Shown in pieces: positions 19,244 to 30,090 of a stretch of 64,000 nt of DNA. Below the pieces are notes generated by a model that saw only the letters and a program-made list of their open reading frames with translations, was not told the origin of the DNA and made no database searches. This stretch comes from Sphingobacteriaceae bacterium. Lineage in GTDB: Bacteria > Bacteroidota > Bacteroidia > B-17B0 > Aurantibacillaceae. How positions within the stretch are numbered: the stretch's first letter is position 1; the number at the start of each line of letters is the position of its first letter. The DNA is taken from contig CANGGP010000002.1 in assembly GCA_947453445.1 (NCBI GenBank), forward strand, positions 62,001-126,000, given 5' to 3'. Both the position numbers and the translations under genes were made by a program.

Positions 19244-19604
19244 AGTTTTAAAATGCTTATGTCAATTTTTAGAAGTCTAAATCACAATTGCAAATAAATG
19301 TAAAAATCATCCCAATAGATAATTAAATGAATTAACACAGTGACCAAGTTTTAAACAAGGATAATTGGTGATAAAATTTTTAAAATTTTCAATAGTGTTG
19401 ATTTACAACCGAGTAATAAAATTGCGAAAAAAAACACAAAAATTGTTGCGTTTTAAAAAAATGTTTTTACAAGTTCAAGTAATTCACAAAATGGTTAAAA
19501 AACTTGTTGATACCTTCCGCCAACATACTGCATTTATGCGACTTTAATCGAATAACTTTACACGAATGCCTTGTAAAGGGTGGATACACAATTGAATTAA
19601 ACGA
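19244..19604. other. AT-rich intergenic region between divergent nrdB and sigma-like gene
   Basis: 361 nt without a credible gene; the only short reading frame is Lys-rich low-complexity sequence. It must hold the promoters for nrdB (minus) and the sigma-like gene (plus). The best plus-strand -7-like box is TAACTTTA (19553-19560), one base off consensus and without a clear -33 partner. I see no repeats, no RNA gene and no DnaA-box cluster here. Confidence 0.5.
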
Positions 19605-20171
19605 ATGACTGCATCGGCGGACTTATTACAACTCATACACAAAAAGGATCCAAAAGCACTAAAGCAGCTTTTTGATGAGCTTTATCCAAAGTTTTCGGCC
19701 ATTGCCTTACGTTACGCAAAAAACACCCTTCAAGCCGAACAGCTCTTGCATCAAGGCTTGTTGCATTGTTTTAACAGTGCCCAACAACAAAGGCATCTTA
19801 AGGCCATTGAATTTGATGCTTTTCTCGAATCGGCCTTTATTTTGTCCTGCATACAAACCATCAAAGAAATCCGAAACGAATATTATGTATCAAGCACGGT
19901 GCACGCCACCGAAAGCCAGCCTGGTATTTATAATTTATTCGACAGCCAAGAGTGGACCGATTTAAACCAAGTGAGTACCGAGGTTTTAATCCTTTCTTTA
20001 CAACAATTGGTGCCTTCGCAGCGCTTGGTTTTTAACCTGCATGTGATTGATGGTAAAAGTTTAAACGATGCTGCCAACTTTTTAGAATCGAGTATTGAAA
20101 CCGTCAAAAGTAACCTCGAGAAAGCCCGTTATCACCTTCAAAAAAACATAGAGAAAAATTTAAAAAAATGA
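19605..20171 (+). CDS. ECF-like RNA polymerase sigma factor
   Basis: 188 residues. The N-terminal half resembles sigma region 2 (KALKQLFDELYPKFSAIALRYAKN, then AEQLLHQGLLHCF). The C-terminal half is a better match to region 4, the -35-binding helix-turn-helix: LSLQQLVPSQRLVFNLHVIDGKSLNDAANFLESSIETVKSNLEKARYHLQK. Its stop overlaps the start of a one-pass membrane protein by 4 nt (ATGA), the standard layout of a sigma factor with a membrane anti-sigma. Region 2 is divergent, notably in the -10 melting segment, so it could recognise an unusual promoter or act only as a regulator. It is the first gene of a three-gene unit ending in a truncated globin. Confidence 0.75.
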   Translation: MTASADLLQLIHKKDPKALKQLFDELYPKFSAIALRYAKNTLQAEQLLHQGLLHCFNSAQQQRHLKAIEFDAFLESAFILSCIQTIKEIRNEYYVSSTVHATESQPGIYNLFDSQEWTDLNQVSTEVLILSLQQLVPSQRLVFNLHVIDGKSLNDAANFLESSIETVKSNLEKARYHLQKNIEKNLKK

Positions 20172-20866
20172 GCGGCCACTTTGTTTACGAAATAGATGAA
20201 CGAAAATTGCGGGTGCGCCTTCAAGAATTTGAAGTTGAACCCAAACAAGAAGCTTGGAGCAATTTTGAGGCCTATTACCATTCGGTTCAACAACAAAAAA
20301 ACGATCGCCAAGGCTTAAAATTTAATGTGCCAATTTCAATGAATGTTTTGCTGCCAATTGTTTTTGGCGCCGTTATCATTGTTATTGCCGTACTGTTATT
20401 TCAATTTATCAGCATTAAAAACCCGCCGGTAAATGACGTTGAAAAAGTGATTGAACCCGCTAAGCAAATAAAGGATACTAGCGCGATTAAACCTATAAAA
20501 CCACTTGTTTTAACGCACCTCGATTCAATTGCCAAAGGCCTTGTTTCGGTGCCAACCAAAAGCGCAGAGCCCTTGCAAAACGACACATTAATCGCTGCGC
20601 CCCCAGCCCAAACGTTGTCGGCATCAAACAACAGTTCTAAGCAGGTTGTGACAAATAAAGTCGCCTTAAGCGATACGGGCCGAAAAAACAAAGAACTGAG
20701 CAAAAGCAAAACTGAGATTAAAAACGATAAAGAAAACACCAAGCCCAAGAAGAAAAAATCTAAAAAGAGCAGCAACGAAACTTCCGAGCAAGAAAAATTG
20801 ATTGAAGAATTACCGGGCAACACAGTTGACGAAACCGGCGCTTCATTAAAACCAAATACCCCATGA
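20168..20866 (+). CDS. One-pass membrane protein, candidate anti-sigma factor
   Basis: 232 residues. A cytoplasmic N-terminal part of about 57 residues (FEVEPKQEAWSNFEAYY) precedes a single membrane helix (MNVLLPIVFGAVIIVIAVLLF, about 58-80). A long Pro/Ser/Lys-rich outer segment follows, with a highly basic stretch near 195-210 (KPKKKKSKKSS). There is no recognisable zinc anti-sigma motif. The role as anti-sigma is inferred from topology, from the 4-nt overlap with the sigma-like gene upstream, and from the conserved WxxFE-type N terminus often seen in Bacteroidota membrane proteins downstream of such sigma genes. Its stop overlaps the globin start by 4 nt as well. Function otherwise unknown. 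Confidence 0.65.
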   Translation: MSGHFVYEIDERKLRVRLQEFEVEPKQEAWSNFEAYYHSVQQQKNDRQGLKFNVPISMNVLLPIVFGAVIIVIAVLLFQFISIKNPPVNDVEKVIEPAKQIKDTSAIKPIKPLVLTHLDSIAKGLVSVPTKSAEPLQNDTLIAAPPAQTLSASNNSSKQVVTNKVALSDTGRKNKELSKSKTEIKNDKENTKPKKKKSKKSSNETSEQEKLIEELPGNTVDETGASLKPNTP

Positions 20867-21225
20867 AGCAGGATATAACAAACAAGCAAGATCTTGAAGT
20901 ATTAATCGACACTTTTTACACCCGCTTGTTATTACTCGATGGAATGCCTGCTGTTTTTGAGGGATTAAACTTCGAAGCCCACAAGCCACGCATTGTGCAA
21001 TTTTGGGCTTTTGTTTTGTTGGATGAATCGGGTTATACCACCAATGTGTTCGACAAGCACCTGCATCTTCCCATTAAATTATACATGTTTCAACAGTGGT
21101 TGCAAGCTTTTGTTGCTACCGTGAATGATTTGTTTGAAGGCGAAAAGGCCCAAATGGCCATACAGCGCGCCACTGTACTCACATTTACATTCGAAAGCAA
21201 GTGGCAAAAATTAAAGCCTGAATGA
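20863..21225 (+). CDS. Group III truncated hemoglobin
   Basis: 120-residue two-on-two globin. It shows the TrHb3 pattern: FYTRL with Tyr19 at helix position B10, PAVF with Phe32 at CD1, FWAFVLL in helix E, the proximal heme-binding His at NVFDKHLHLP (about residue 66), and QQWLQAF with Trp79 in helix G. TrHb3 proteins bind O2 and NO and have been linked to microaerobic or nitrosative conditions in other bacteria; the exact chemistry here is unknown. The start overlaps the preceding membrane-protein gene by 4 nt, so translation is probably coupled. Its stop codon directly abuts the stop of the converging T9SS gene, with no spacer and no terminator visible. The globin fold assignment is good; the physiological role is inference. 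Confidence 0.85.
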   Translation: MKQDITNKQDLEVLIDTFYTRLLLLDGMPAVFEGLNFEAHKPRIVQFWAFVLLDESGYTTNVFDKHLHLPIKLYMFQQWLQAFVATVNDLFEGEKAQMAIQRATVLTFTFESKWQKLKPE

Positions 21226-23904
21226 CTAGTTAAGAATGATTTTCTTAACCGCGAGTTGTCCTAAGGAATTTACTATTTTCACATAGTAACAACCAGGATT
21301 TGCATTTAATTCAATTTTAGAATTTTTTTCTGTTATTTCCTTGTTGTAAACTAAACTTCCTTCTACATTATAAATTAAACATTTCACTTGAGAATCAATG
21401 TTTTCAAGGTTAATGTTAAAACTACCTTTGTTCACACTAGGGAATATATTGAACAGAATATTTTTTTTTGATTCCAATTCTTTCTCCCCTAAAATTGTAA
21501 TAGAACTTAATGTAGTTTCCCATAATCCCCTTCCGAATGTTGAAACATAAACCTTATTTACAGAAGGATTAAATTCAATGTCTGTAATAATTACATTAGG
21601 TAGACCATTACTATTTAGAATCCAAGTGTTGTTGACCAAATTATAAATTCCAAAATCAGCCCCAACAATTACTTGATTTGAATTAGGAATATACTTCACG
21701 CAATTAATCGGAATATTTGGCAAATTAAAAGAGATGTTTGTCCATGAAAGACCGCCATTTAGTGTTTTGAACACCTTACAGCCACTAGCAAATCCAGCCA
21801 TTGAAACCACGACCTCGTTAGCATTATTTGGATTCACGTCAATACCAGTAAAATATAAACTGTCTGGCAAATTTGCGGTGATGTTAGTGAAAGATAAACC
21901 ACCATTAATAGTTTTAATAACTACACCATTTATCCCAAGTTCGTATCTTACCCTTCTAACTGCGTATATAACATTGCTATTTGTATTCGCAATCGTCATT
22001 GCACTAATTTCAGTATTACTGAACGTCGAATTGTTCGAATAAATTGTTGCAAGTGATGCCCAATTTTGACCACCATCTGTTGATTTGACAACATTTTCAT
22101 TCCCTATGTATAAAACTCCAGGATGATTATAGTCTGATATAATTGGGGTTGTCCATTCAGAGCTTTCATTTAGAGGGTTTGAATTTACTACTAGGCCTGA
22201 TACACCGTCATCATTACTGTAGTAGAATGTTCCATACTGACTAGAGCCAATAATCACTTGATTATTATTTGGATCTAAATAATTATCCATTCCATCTCCA
22301 CCAAAAATTGTACCCCATTGAGAACCATTGTAGTAAAAAGTTGAATTATCTTGAGCTCCGGCAATAATTCGGTTTTGCGTATTTCTAGAGCTTGAAAGCC
22401 TGTAAAAGGATGTACATTGGATTCCATTACTGAGATTTGTCCAAGTAGCAGGGCAATTCGTCCCTGAAATTTGCATTGAATAGCTTTTGTAAATACCTCC
22501 ATCACAGCATAGAAAAACTTTATGACTAATAGGCTGTCGAATTAAATTGTGCATGTCAACATGAATCGTGTTATATGAAGTCCCAATCAGTTGATCACAA
22601 ACATAATTGAAAGTGGTTCCTGTATCTAGTGAACCCCACAAATTAATGCCACCAACATAAATTTTTGACTTATTCACATTGTCCACTAGCAAAGCTAAAT
22701 CGTAGGTGCCTTGTCCTCCTGAATTGCTCCCACCTCCAGGCCATGAAAGAATATTCACGGTCGATGTCTTCTTTCTCCATGTTATACCACCATTTGTGCT
22801 GATATAAACGCCATCAAAACCTTCTAAATTATCACATGCTACTGCATAAATGTAATTATGATCTGTTGGCGCTATTGCTATTTTAATTCTTTGAACGAAC
22901 CCTTGAAATGGAATACCGGTATTTAAAATTGTCCAAGTATTTCCAAAGTCTGAACTCTTATAAATTCCAGCAAAGCCAGTATTAGAGTTTTTTATCCATG
23001 CTGTTGCTGCATAAATAATATTCGAATTTTGTGGATCTTGTTCCATATCACAAAATAAAGAGTCTAGTTTTTTTGACCAGCTATTACCGCCATTTATAGA
23101 ACGATACATGCCGCTGACTCCACAAGCTAAAACCTCATTAGAATTGGATGGATTAACAACAATTTTTTTTATCAAAGTCACATCATGTTGATTAAGTTGA
23201 AATGATAATCCTGTTGGTGACCAAGTAATACCTGCATCAGTGCTCTTATATACCCCTAAACCATAATGTGTGTTTCTTTTTCTGCCGTCGTAAAATAATC
23301 CTTTACCAATATATTCGTAATCACACACTGAAATGTAAATTATGTTTGGATTGTTAGGATCCAAACAAATATCACTAACTCTTGTTATGGGCAGATTATC
23401 TGTCAGGGGCATGTAGGATTGCCCTCCATTAATTGTCTTCCAAACACCTCCTTGAGCTACACCAACATAAAATGTATTTGTGTCAGTTGGATGGAATGCA
23501 GCACAGTTTACTCGACCAATCCCAAAAAAGGTGCTAGAATTACTATTGTTTGGCGTTAATACAGGGCCGATTGGATTCCAAATAGAACTGGCAATTGAAT
23601 TTTCATCCTTTTGTTTTGAAGCAATTATGGCGTCATTTAAGTAGCTTTCGAAATTACTTGGTTCGCCTTGTGTATTTGTATGCAATTGCATGTCGGCCTC
23701 AAAGCGTTTGTAATTTTTCCAACACTTTTGGTTTGTTAAGTCATTGTTTTTTTTGAATTCTGCAAATTGCAATTGCATTTCTTTAAAGCTTAATGCTTTA
23801 CCTTGTTTGTTGGTTATAAAATTTTGAGACAGACTCTCAGGCGAATCGAATGAAAAAGCAAGAATTACAAGAATAAATCTTAATGACTTAAAATGGGTTA
23901 GCAT
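21226..23904 (-). CDS. Large secreted beta-propeller (BNR/Asp-box repeats) with T9SS sorting domain
   Basis: 892 residues. N-terminal signal peptide (MLTHFKSLRFILVILAFSF). The body is built of sortilin/VPS10-like Asp-box repeats, seen again and again as GG-x-[ST]-W: VWKTINGGQSY, VYKSTDAGITW, MYRSINGGNSW, IYKSSDFGNTW, VYISTNGGITW, KSTDGGQNW and KTLNGGLSW. These make one or two multi-bladed propellers. The C-terminal 80 residues are a type A sorting domain (IFPSVNKGSFNINLEN, CLIYNVEGSLVY, NPGCYYVKIVNS). Asp-box propellers occur in sialidases and in many non-enzymatic surface proteins; I see no sialidase active-site set, so call it a surface binding or hydrolytic protein of unknown target. The gene looks somewhat more AT-rich than its neighbours. 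Its stop abuts that of the globin gene. Confidence 0.87.
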   Translation of the reverse strand: MLTHFKSLRFILVILAFSFDSPESLSQNFITNKQGKALSFKEMQLQFAEFKKNNDLTNQKCWKNYKRFEADMQLHTNTQGEPSNFESYLNDAIIASKQKDENSIASSIWNPIGPVLTPNNSNSSTFFGIGRVNCAAFHPTDTNTFYVGVAQGGVWKTINGGQSYMPLTDNLPITRVSDICLDPNNPNIIYISVCDYEYIGKGLFYDGRKRNTHYGLGVYKSTDAGITWSPTGLSFQLNQHDVTLIKKIVVNPSNSNEVLACGVSGMYRSINGGNSWSKKLDSLFCDMEQDPQNSNIIYAATAWIKNSNTGFAGIYKSSDFGNTWTILNTGIPFQGFVQRIKIAIAPTDHNYIYAVACDNLEGFDGVYISTNGGITWRKKTSTVNILSWPGGGSNSGGQGTYDLALLVDNVNKSKIYVGGINLWGSLDTGTTFNYVCDQLIGTSYNTIHVDMHNLIRQPISHKVFLCCDGGIYKSYSMQISGTNCPATWTNLSNGIQCTSFYRLSSSRNTQNRIIAGAQDNSTFYYNGSQWGTIFGGDGMDNYLDPNNNQVIIGSSQYGTFYYSNDDGVSGLVVNSNPLNESSEWTTPIISDYNHPGVLYIGNENVVKSTDGGQNWASLATIYSNNSTFSNTEISAMTIANTNSNVIYAVRRVRYELGINGVVIKTINGGLSFTNITANLPDSLYFTGIDVNPNNANEVVVSMAGFASGCKVFKTLNGGLSWTNISFNLPNIPINCVKYIPNSNQVIVGADFGIYNLVNNTWILNSNGLPNVIITDIEFNPSVNKVYVSTFGRGLWETTLSSITILGEKELESKKNILFNIFPSVNKGSFNINLENIDSQVKCLIYNVEGSLVYNKEITEKNSKIELNANPGCYYVKIVNSLGQLAVKKIILN

Positions 23905-23944
23905 TGTTTTTAATTTAATATGAATTTCAATAAAAAAATATCAT

Positions 23945-23975
23945 TTTGCAAGCACTGGCTTATTAAGTACTTTTA
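23945..23975 (+). promoter_or_regulatory. Bacteroidota-type promoter for kynU
   Basis: TTTG (23945-23948), exactly 19 nt, then TACTTTTA (23968-23975), one base off TAnnTTTG. It lies 30 nt before the kynU ATG. Confidence 0.6.
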
Positions 23976-24005
23976 TCGGCTCAAAATCGCCTTTTATATC
24001 ACAAC

Positions 24006-25271
24006 ATGACTTCATTCAAAAATGAACTTTCTTTTGCACAATCTTTAGATGCAAATGATCCATTAAAAAAATACCGTCAAAAATTTTTATTCCCCCAACA
24101 CAATAACCGCGATGTGGTTTATTTTACAGGAAATTCATTGGGCTTGCAGCCTATTACCACCAAAGATTATTTGCAGCAAGAACTCAACGATTGGCATGCC
24201 TTTGGGGTTGAAGGCCATTTTTTAGCCAAAAACCCTTGGTTGTCGTACCACGAATTGCTCACCGATAAAATGGCGAAAATAGTTGGGGCACTGCCTGAAG
24301 AAACTGTGATGATGAACCAACTCACCGTTAATTTACATTTATTAATGGTGTCGTTTTACCGCCCTACCAAAAGCAGATATAAAATACTTTGTGAGGCCAA
24401 AGCTTTTCCAAGCGACCAATACGCTTTGCAATCGCAAGTGAAGTTTCATGGTTTTGATCCCGCCGAAGCATTGGTAGAAGTATGGCCTAGAGAAGGTGAA
24501 TTCCACATTCGTGAAGAAGACATTGAAGCAGCCATTGAAAAAAACAAAAATGAATTGGCTTTGGTAATGATTGGCGGCGTGAATTATTTTACCGGTCAGG
24601 TGTTCGACATGAAACGCATCACGCAAGCAGGCCATGCAGCCGGCGCCATTGTTGGTTTCGACTTGGCCCATGCAGCAGGTAATGTGCGCTTGGCTTTGCA
24701 TGATTGGGAAGTTGATTTTGCAGCCTGGTGTTCTTACAAATATTTAAACAGCGGTCCGGGTAGCGTGGCCGGCGCCTTTGTACATCAAAAACATTTAAAC
24801 AACACCAATTTGCCCATGTTTGCCGGATGGTGGGGACACGATAAATCAAGCCGTTTTTTAATGGATAGCACATTTGTACCGATGAAAACTGCAGAACGTT
24901 GGCAAATGAGCAATGCGCCTATCCTTAGCATGGCCGCCTGCAAAGCCAGTTTGGATATTTTCGATGAAGTTGGCCTCGATGCCTTAATTCAAAAACGCGA
25001 ACAATTGGTAGCGTATTTGGAATTTATTGTGCAGGAAGTCAACAAAGAAAAAAACAACTGCTTACAAATCATTACGCCACAAAATAACCGTGGTAGTCAA
25101 TTGTCGATTGTGGCCAATGGTTACGGAAAAAAACTCTACAACCAATTGATTGAAAATGGCGTGATTCCTGATTGGCGTGAACCTAACGTGATTCGCTGCG
25201 CCGCAATTCCGCTTTACAATTCTTTTGAAGATATGTACCGCTTCGGTGAGATTTTAAAATCTTTGCTTTAA
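24006..25271 (+). CDS. kynU: Kynureninase
   Basis: PLP enzyme that cleaves kynurenine to anthranilate (or 3-hydroxykynurenine to 3-hydroxyanthranilate) and alanine in tryptophan breakdown or NAD synthesis from tryptophan. 421 residues, normal length. Visible family features are VYFTGNSLGLQP near 40, WLSYHELLTDKMAKIVGA, FDLAHAAGNV near 220 and the PLP lysine in AAWCSYKYLNSGPGS (Lys about 245). FAGWWGHDKSSRFLMD follows, then the C-terminal PDWREPNVIRCAAIPLYN. No other kynurenine-pathway gene (dioxygenase, monooxygenase, formamidase, HAD) is in the window, so the rest of the pathway must lie elsewhere. It is transcribed singly from a good promoter, and its stop codon overlaps the stop of the converging DUF3108 gene in the sequence TTAA. 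Confidence 0.95.
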   Translation: MTSFKNELSFAQSLDANDPLKKYRQKFLFPQHNNRDVVYFTGNSLGLQPITTKDYLQQELNDWHAFGVEGHFLAKNPWLSYHELLTDKMAKIVGALPEETVMMNQLTVNLHLLMVSFYRPTKSRYKILCEAKAFPSDQYALQSQVKFHGFDPAEALVEVWPREGEFHIREEDIEAAIEKNKNELALVMIGGVNYFTGQVFDMKRITQAGHAAGAIVGFDLAHAAGNVRLALHDWEVDFAAWCSYKYLNSGPGSVAGAFVHQKHLNNTNLPMFAGWWGHDKSSRFLMDSTFVPMKTAERWQMSNAPILSMAACKASLDIFDEVGLDALIQKREQLVAYLEFIVQEVNKEKNNCLQIITPQNNRGSQLSIVANGYGKKLYNQLIENGVIPDWREPNVIRCAAIPLYNSFEDMYRFGEILKSLL

Positions 25272-26113
25272 CGCACAAACGACAATGGACTGTTTAAGTT
25301 CTTCACCGAACTGATATCCATTTTTATACTGCCAATTAAAATATCGGCTTGTGCCCTTAATGGAATATGGTTGTTGTCGTCGCTAATCCAAACATTTAAA
25401 TCTTCATCGTGTTTAAAAATGCGTCCCTTTTGCACCACCGGTCTAAATTTTAAAGCATGCACCTTACCAAGGTCGGTTTCAATGTCTTCGCGACCAACAA
25501 ATCTGATTTTTAGGGGCCAAACTTCTTTGTCAACAAAACAAGTTAAACTGTAAATGTCGCCATCTTTGGCATGGCTTAAATCTAAATTTCGGGCTGAGTA
25601 AAAAGCACTAACCATATCCTGCACCCCAAAAGGAATATCAAAGTTTTGGTTGTTGCCAATGTCTACTTTTTTGGTGTAATGGTTAAAGGTATAATCCTGA
25701 CTAAATTTATAGCCGCCCTCGTTTACCCTGCGCACAAATAACCAAGGCAATAAGGCGTCTTTATCCATATAGGTTTCGTAACGGTCGCGCACTTTAAAAA
25801 ACACATCGGTTGAACCGGTACTGTATCCACTGCCAACAATGTGATACACTTTTCTGCCATTCACATCAATTAAATTGGGTTTTACTTCTAAAATGGCCAC
25901 ACCGGCGTTAATAGGACCGTAATGCAAACGGTAACTTAAAATTTCACCTTCTTTAAAGGCTGTATTTTTTCTGGAAGGTAATTCGGTAAAGTTATTGCGT
26001 GTCACTTTTTCTAATGACACAGTTTCAGCGTTATTCAAAGTGGCCGATAAGAAAGCCAAAGCGCCTACAGCAATCCCAAAAATAAATATTCGAGTGGTTT
26101 TCATACGCTTCAT
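25268..26113 (-). CDS. DUF3108 domain protein, exported
   Basis: 281 residues. A short basic start and a hydrophobic helix (IFIFGIAVGALAFLSATL) make a signal peptide or anchor. The mature part is a DUF3108 domain: FKEGEILSYRLHYGPINAGVAIL, YHIVGSGYSTGSTDVFFKVRDRYETYMD, LPWLFVRRVNEGGYKFSQDYTF, and the C-terminal VWISDDNNHIPLRAQADILIGSIKMD. The domain is a beta-rich, probably lipocalin-like barrel with no assigned activity, located in the periplasm. It follows plsC on the same strand after 26 nt, so the two may be one operon, which hints at an envelope role. An alternative start is the Met at 26104. Family assignment is fairly certain, function unknown. Confidence 0.85.
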   Translation of the reverse strand: MKRMKTTRIFIFGIAVGALAFLSATLNNAETVSLEKVTRNNFTELPSRKNTAFKEGEILSYRLHYGPINAGVAILEVKPNLIDVNGRKVYHIVGSGYSTGSTDVFFKVRDRYETYMDKDALLPWLFVRRVNEGGYKFSQDYTFNHYTKKVDIGNNQNFDIPFGVQDMVSAFYSARNLDLSHAKDGDIYSLTCFVDKEVWPLKIRFVGREDIETDLGKVHALKFRPVVQKGRIFKHDEDLNVWISDDNNHIPLRAQADILIGSIKMDISSVKNLNSPLSFVR

Positions 26114-26139
26114 CTTTCAAATTTGATGCCAGATTGTTT

Positions 26140-27468
26140 TTAGAGGCCGGCTTTGAGATTGTTAATTAAAGTTATCAATTTTTCTCTTTGTATTTTCAAA
26201 TCAGCGAATTTTTCTTTGTGCATGCTAAAATGCCACATGGCCATGGTTTTTTTGTAGAAAGGATGGTAATACAAAGCAAAAAACCCTGCCAAAACCGAAA
26301 GCACACAAATGCCGATACTATATAAGGCATGGTGTGTAATGGCATGCATGATAAAATAAAGCAACAAATAATTAAGCAAGAAAATCAACATGCCCAAAGC
26401 GATGGCAATGGACGAATAAAACTCAATGAATTTGATGATTTTTTTTGTGAAGTAATCGGTTAAAAACAAAGGCACAAAATTGCCAATTAAGGCCACCAAA
26501 TAAATGGGTGATGTGATGAGCAATAAAATAATTCTGAGCATTAATAAACCAAACCCGGTAAATTTATTCTGCAAAGGATTCAGTAAAGTATCCGTGATTT
26601 TATTTTTTTGAAGGGCATCAAAATATTTTTTAGCTTCTTCTTTAAATGTTAACCATTGCGTCTCTTTTTGAACAGCAGCAGTGTTTACCAAGGATGTTAT
26701 TTTTTGGGTAATGATAAAATCATGTTCTAAATTGTTAGGATTTAATTTTTCGGCTTTAATCCAATCCTTCTTGCACATTTCCTCAATCCACAGTACAGCC
26801 TGGTCGTTGTTTTTATCATTGATGTGTGTTACCAAAGGTTTTAATTGGTCTTCCAAATCTTTTAAAAATACATTGGCTGTTTTTGCGGGATTTTTTTGAT
26901 ACTCCTCAATATAATCTTTCACCAAAATGGGTTCGCCCACTTGGTAAAAAATATCGCTTCGAAGCTGGTGCGGCATGCTGTAATTCACGCCAACGGGCAA
27001 TACAATTAACTCGTCGTTTTGAATGTTTTCATAAGCACCAAAAGCCATGCGCGCAACACCTTTTTTTAAAGGACGGAGTCGGCGCTCTTGAATACACAAG
27101 CCTTCGGCGAAGATGATGAGTTTTGAATTTCTTTTCAGCAAATGATAAACACGGCGGTAAGTTTCTTCATTCTTCATCAAGCCTTCTTTACCGCCATCTT
27201 GAATTCTGAAGATGGGCACAATGCCAATTTGTTCGAGGATGAGTGATACAACGCCAGGTTTAAAGGCATCACCGCGGGCCAAGTATTTTAAACGCAAAGG
27301 ATGTGTTAGATAGGTAATGATGATAGGATCGGTAAAGGCATTGGGGTGATTCATGGCCACAATAACAGGACCTTTTACCAGCAAACGTTCCTTGTTTTTA
27401 ATGCCAATGCGTTTGTAAAACACAGGAATAAAAAAAGTAACCCAATATCGAAGCAAATGCCAAATCAT
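26140..27468 (-). CDS. plsC: 1-acyl-glycerol-3-phosphate acyltransferase-like protein
   Basis: 442 residues. The first 230 are a PlsC/LPLAT domain that acylates lysophosphatidate or a related lipid. Motif I (NHPNAFTDP, the HxxxxD catalytic pair) lies near residue 40. Motif III is IFAEGLCIQERRLRPLKKGVARMAF, where the E-G pair binds the phosphate. A region of about 90 hydrophilic residues follows, and then a C-terminal block of three to four hydrophobic helices (LLMLRIILLLITSPIYLVALIG, IALGMLIFLLNYLLLYFIM, IGICVLSVLAGFFALYY). This makes it much longer than housekeeping PlsC (about 240 residues). The extra membrane block is common in Bacteroidota paralogs, so its exact acceptor is uncertain. It precedes the DUF3108 gene in a likely two-gene operon. 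Confidence 0.88.
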   Translation of the reverse strand: MIWHLLRYWVTFFIPVFYKRIGIKNKERLLVKGPVIVAMNHPNAFTDPIIITYLTHPLRLKYLARGDAFKPGVVSLILEQIGIVPIFRIQDGGKEGLMKNEETYRRVYHLLKRNSKLIIFAEGLCIQERRLRPLKKGVARMAFGAYENIQNDELIVLPVGVNYSMPHQLRSDIFYQVGEPILVKDYIEEYQKNPAKTANVFLKDLEDQLKPLVTHINDKNNDQAVLWIEEMCKKDWIKAEKLNPNNLEHDFIITQKITSLVNTAAVQKETQWLTFKEEAKKYFDALQKNKITDTLLNPLQNKFTGFGLLMLRIILLLITSPIYLVALIGNFVPLFLTDYFTKKIIKFIEFYSSIAIALGMLIFLLNYLLLYFIMHAITHHALYSIGICVLSVLAGFFALYYHPFYKKTMAMWHFSMHKEKFADLKIQREKLITLINNLKAGL

Positions 27469-27602
27469 TCAAAAAATTTAGGTCTAAAAGTACATTAAAA
27501 TTTTGCTAAAAAAATGTATAGATTGTTAGTAACATTTATGCAGTTTTTTTGACCTTATTCCCTAATCTTTCAGTATATTTAAAGGATAATTAAGAAAGAT
27601 AG

Positions 27603-29567
<1,965 letters not shown>

Positions 29568-29574
29568 AATTTAA

Positions 29575-30045
29575 ATGATATCAAAGGCCGATACGCCTGA
29601 ATCTTATCTTTTAGCCCTTCCGGAAGAAAGGCAGTTGGCCCTGCGCAAATTGCGTGCGGTATTAATAGAGCATTTACCCAAAGGTTTTGAAGAAGTGATG
29701 GCCCATGGTATGATTGCTTATGTTGTACCGCATAGTTTATTTCCGGATGGTTATCATGTGAATCCAAAAGTTCCTTTGCCTTTTATCAGCATGGCTTCTC
29801 AAAAAAACTTTGTGGCTATTCATCACATGGGTTTGTATGGCAATACAACTTTATTAAAATGGTTTCAAAACGAATATCCCAAACATGTTCAATCAAAGTT
29901 AAACATGGGTAAGGCTTGTATTCGTTTTAAAAAAATGAATGAGATACCCTATCAATTGATTGCCGAACTGGCTGAAAAAATGAGTCCTCAAAAGTGGGTA
30001 GAATTTTACCAACTGGCTTTAAGGAATTCTAAATCGGGTAAATAA
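29575..30045 (+). CDS. DUF1801 (YdhG/YjbR-like) domain protein
   Basis: 156 residues. It matches the DUF1801 fold, a small alpha-beta domain: TPESYLLALPEERQLALRKLRAVLIEHLPKGFEEVMAHGMIAYVVP, then FISMASQKNFVAIHHMGLYGN and ACIRFKKMNEIPYQLIAELAEKM. The family is cytoplasmic and widespread; I know of no assigned activity. Starting 8 nt after gyrB on the same strand, it is probably read through from gyrB, but there is no functional reason to link them. The start codon ATG at 29575 is the first available after the gyrB stop. Confidence 0.85.
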   Translation: MISKADTPESYLLALPEERQLALRKLRAVLIEHLPKGFEEVMAHGMIAYVVPHSLFPDGYHVNPKVPLPFISMASQKNFVAIHHMGLYGNTTLLKWFQNEYPKHVQSKLNMGKACIRFKKMNEIPYQLIAELAEKMSPQKWVEFYQLALRNSKSGK

Positions 30046-30090
30046 TGCATGGTGTTTTTTTAAGAATGCTTAACTTGCCCTGAGTACAGG

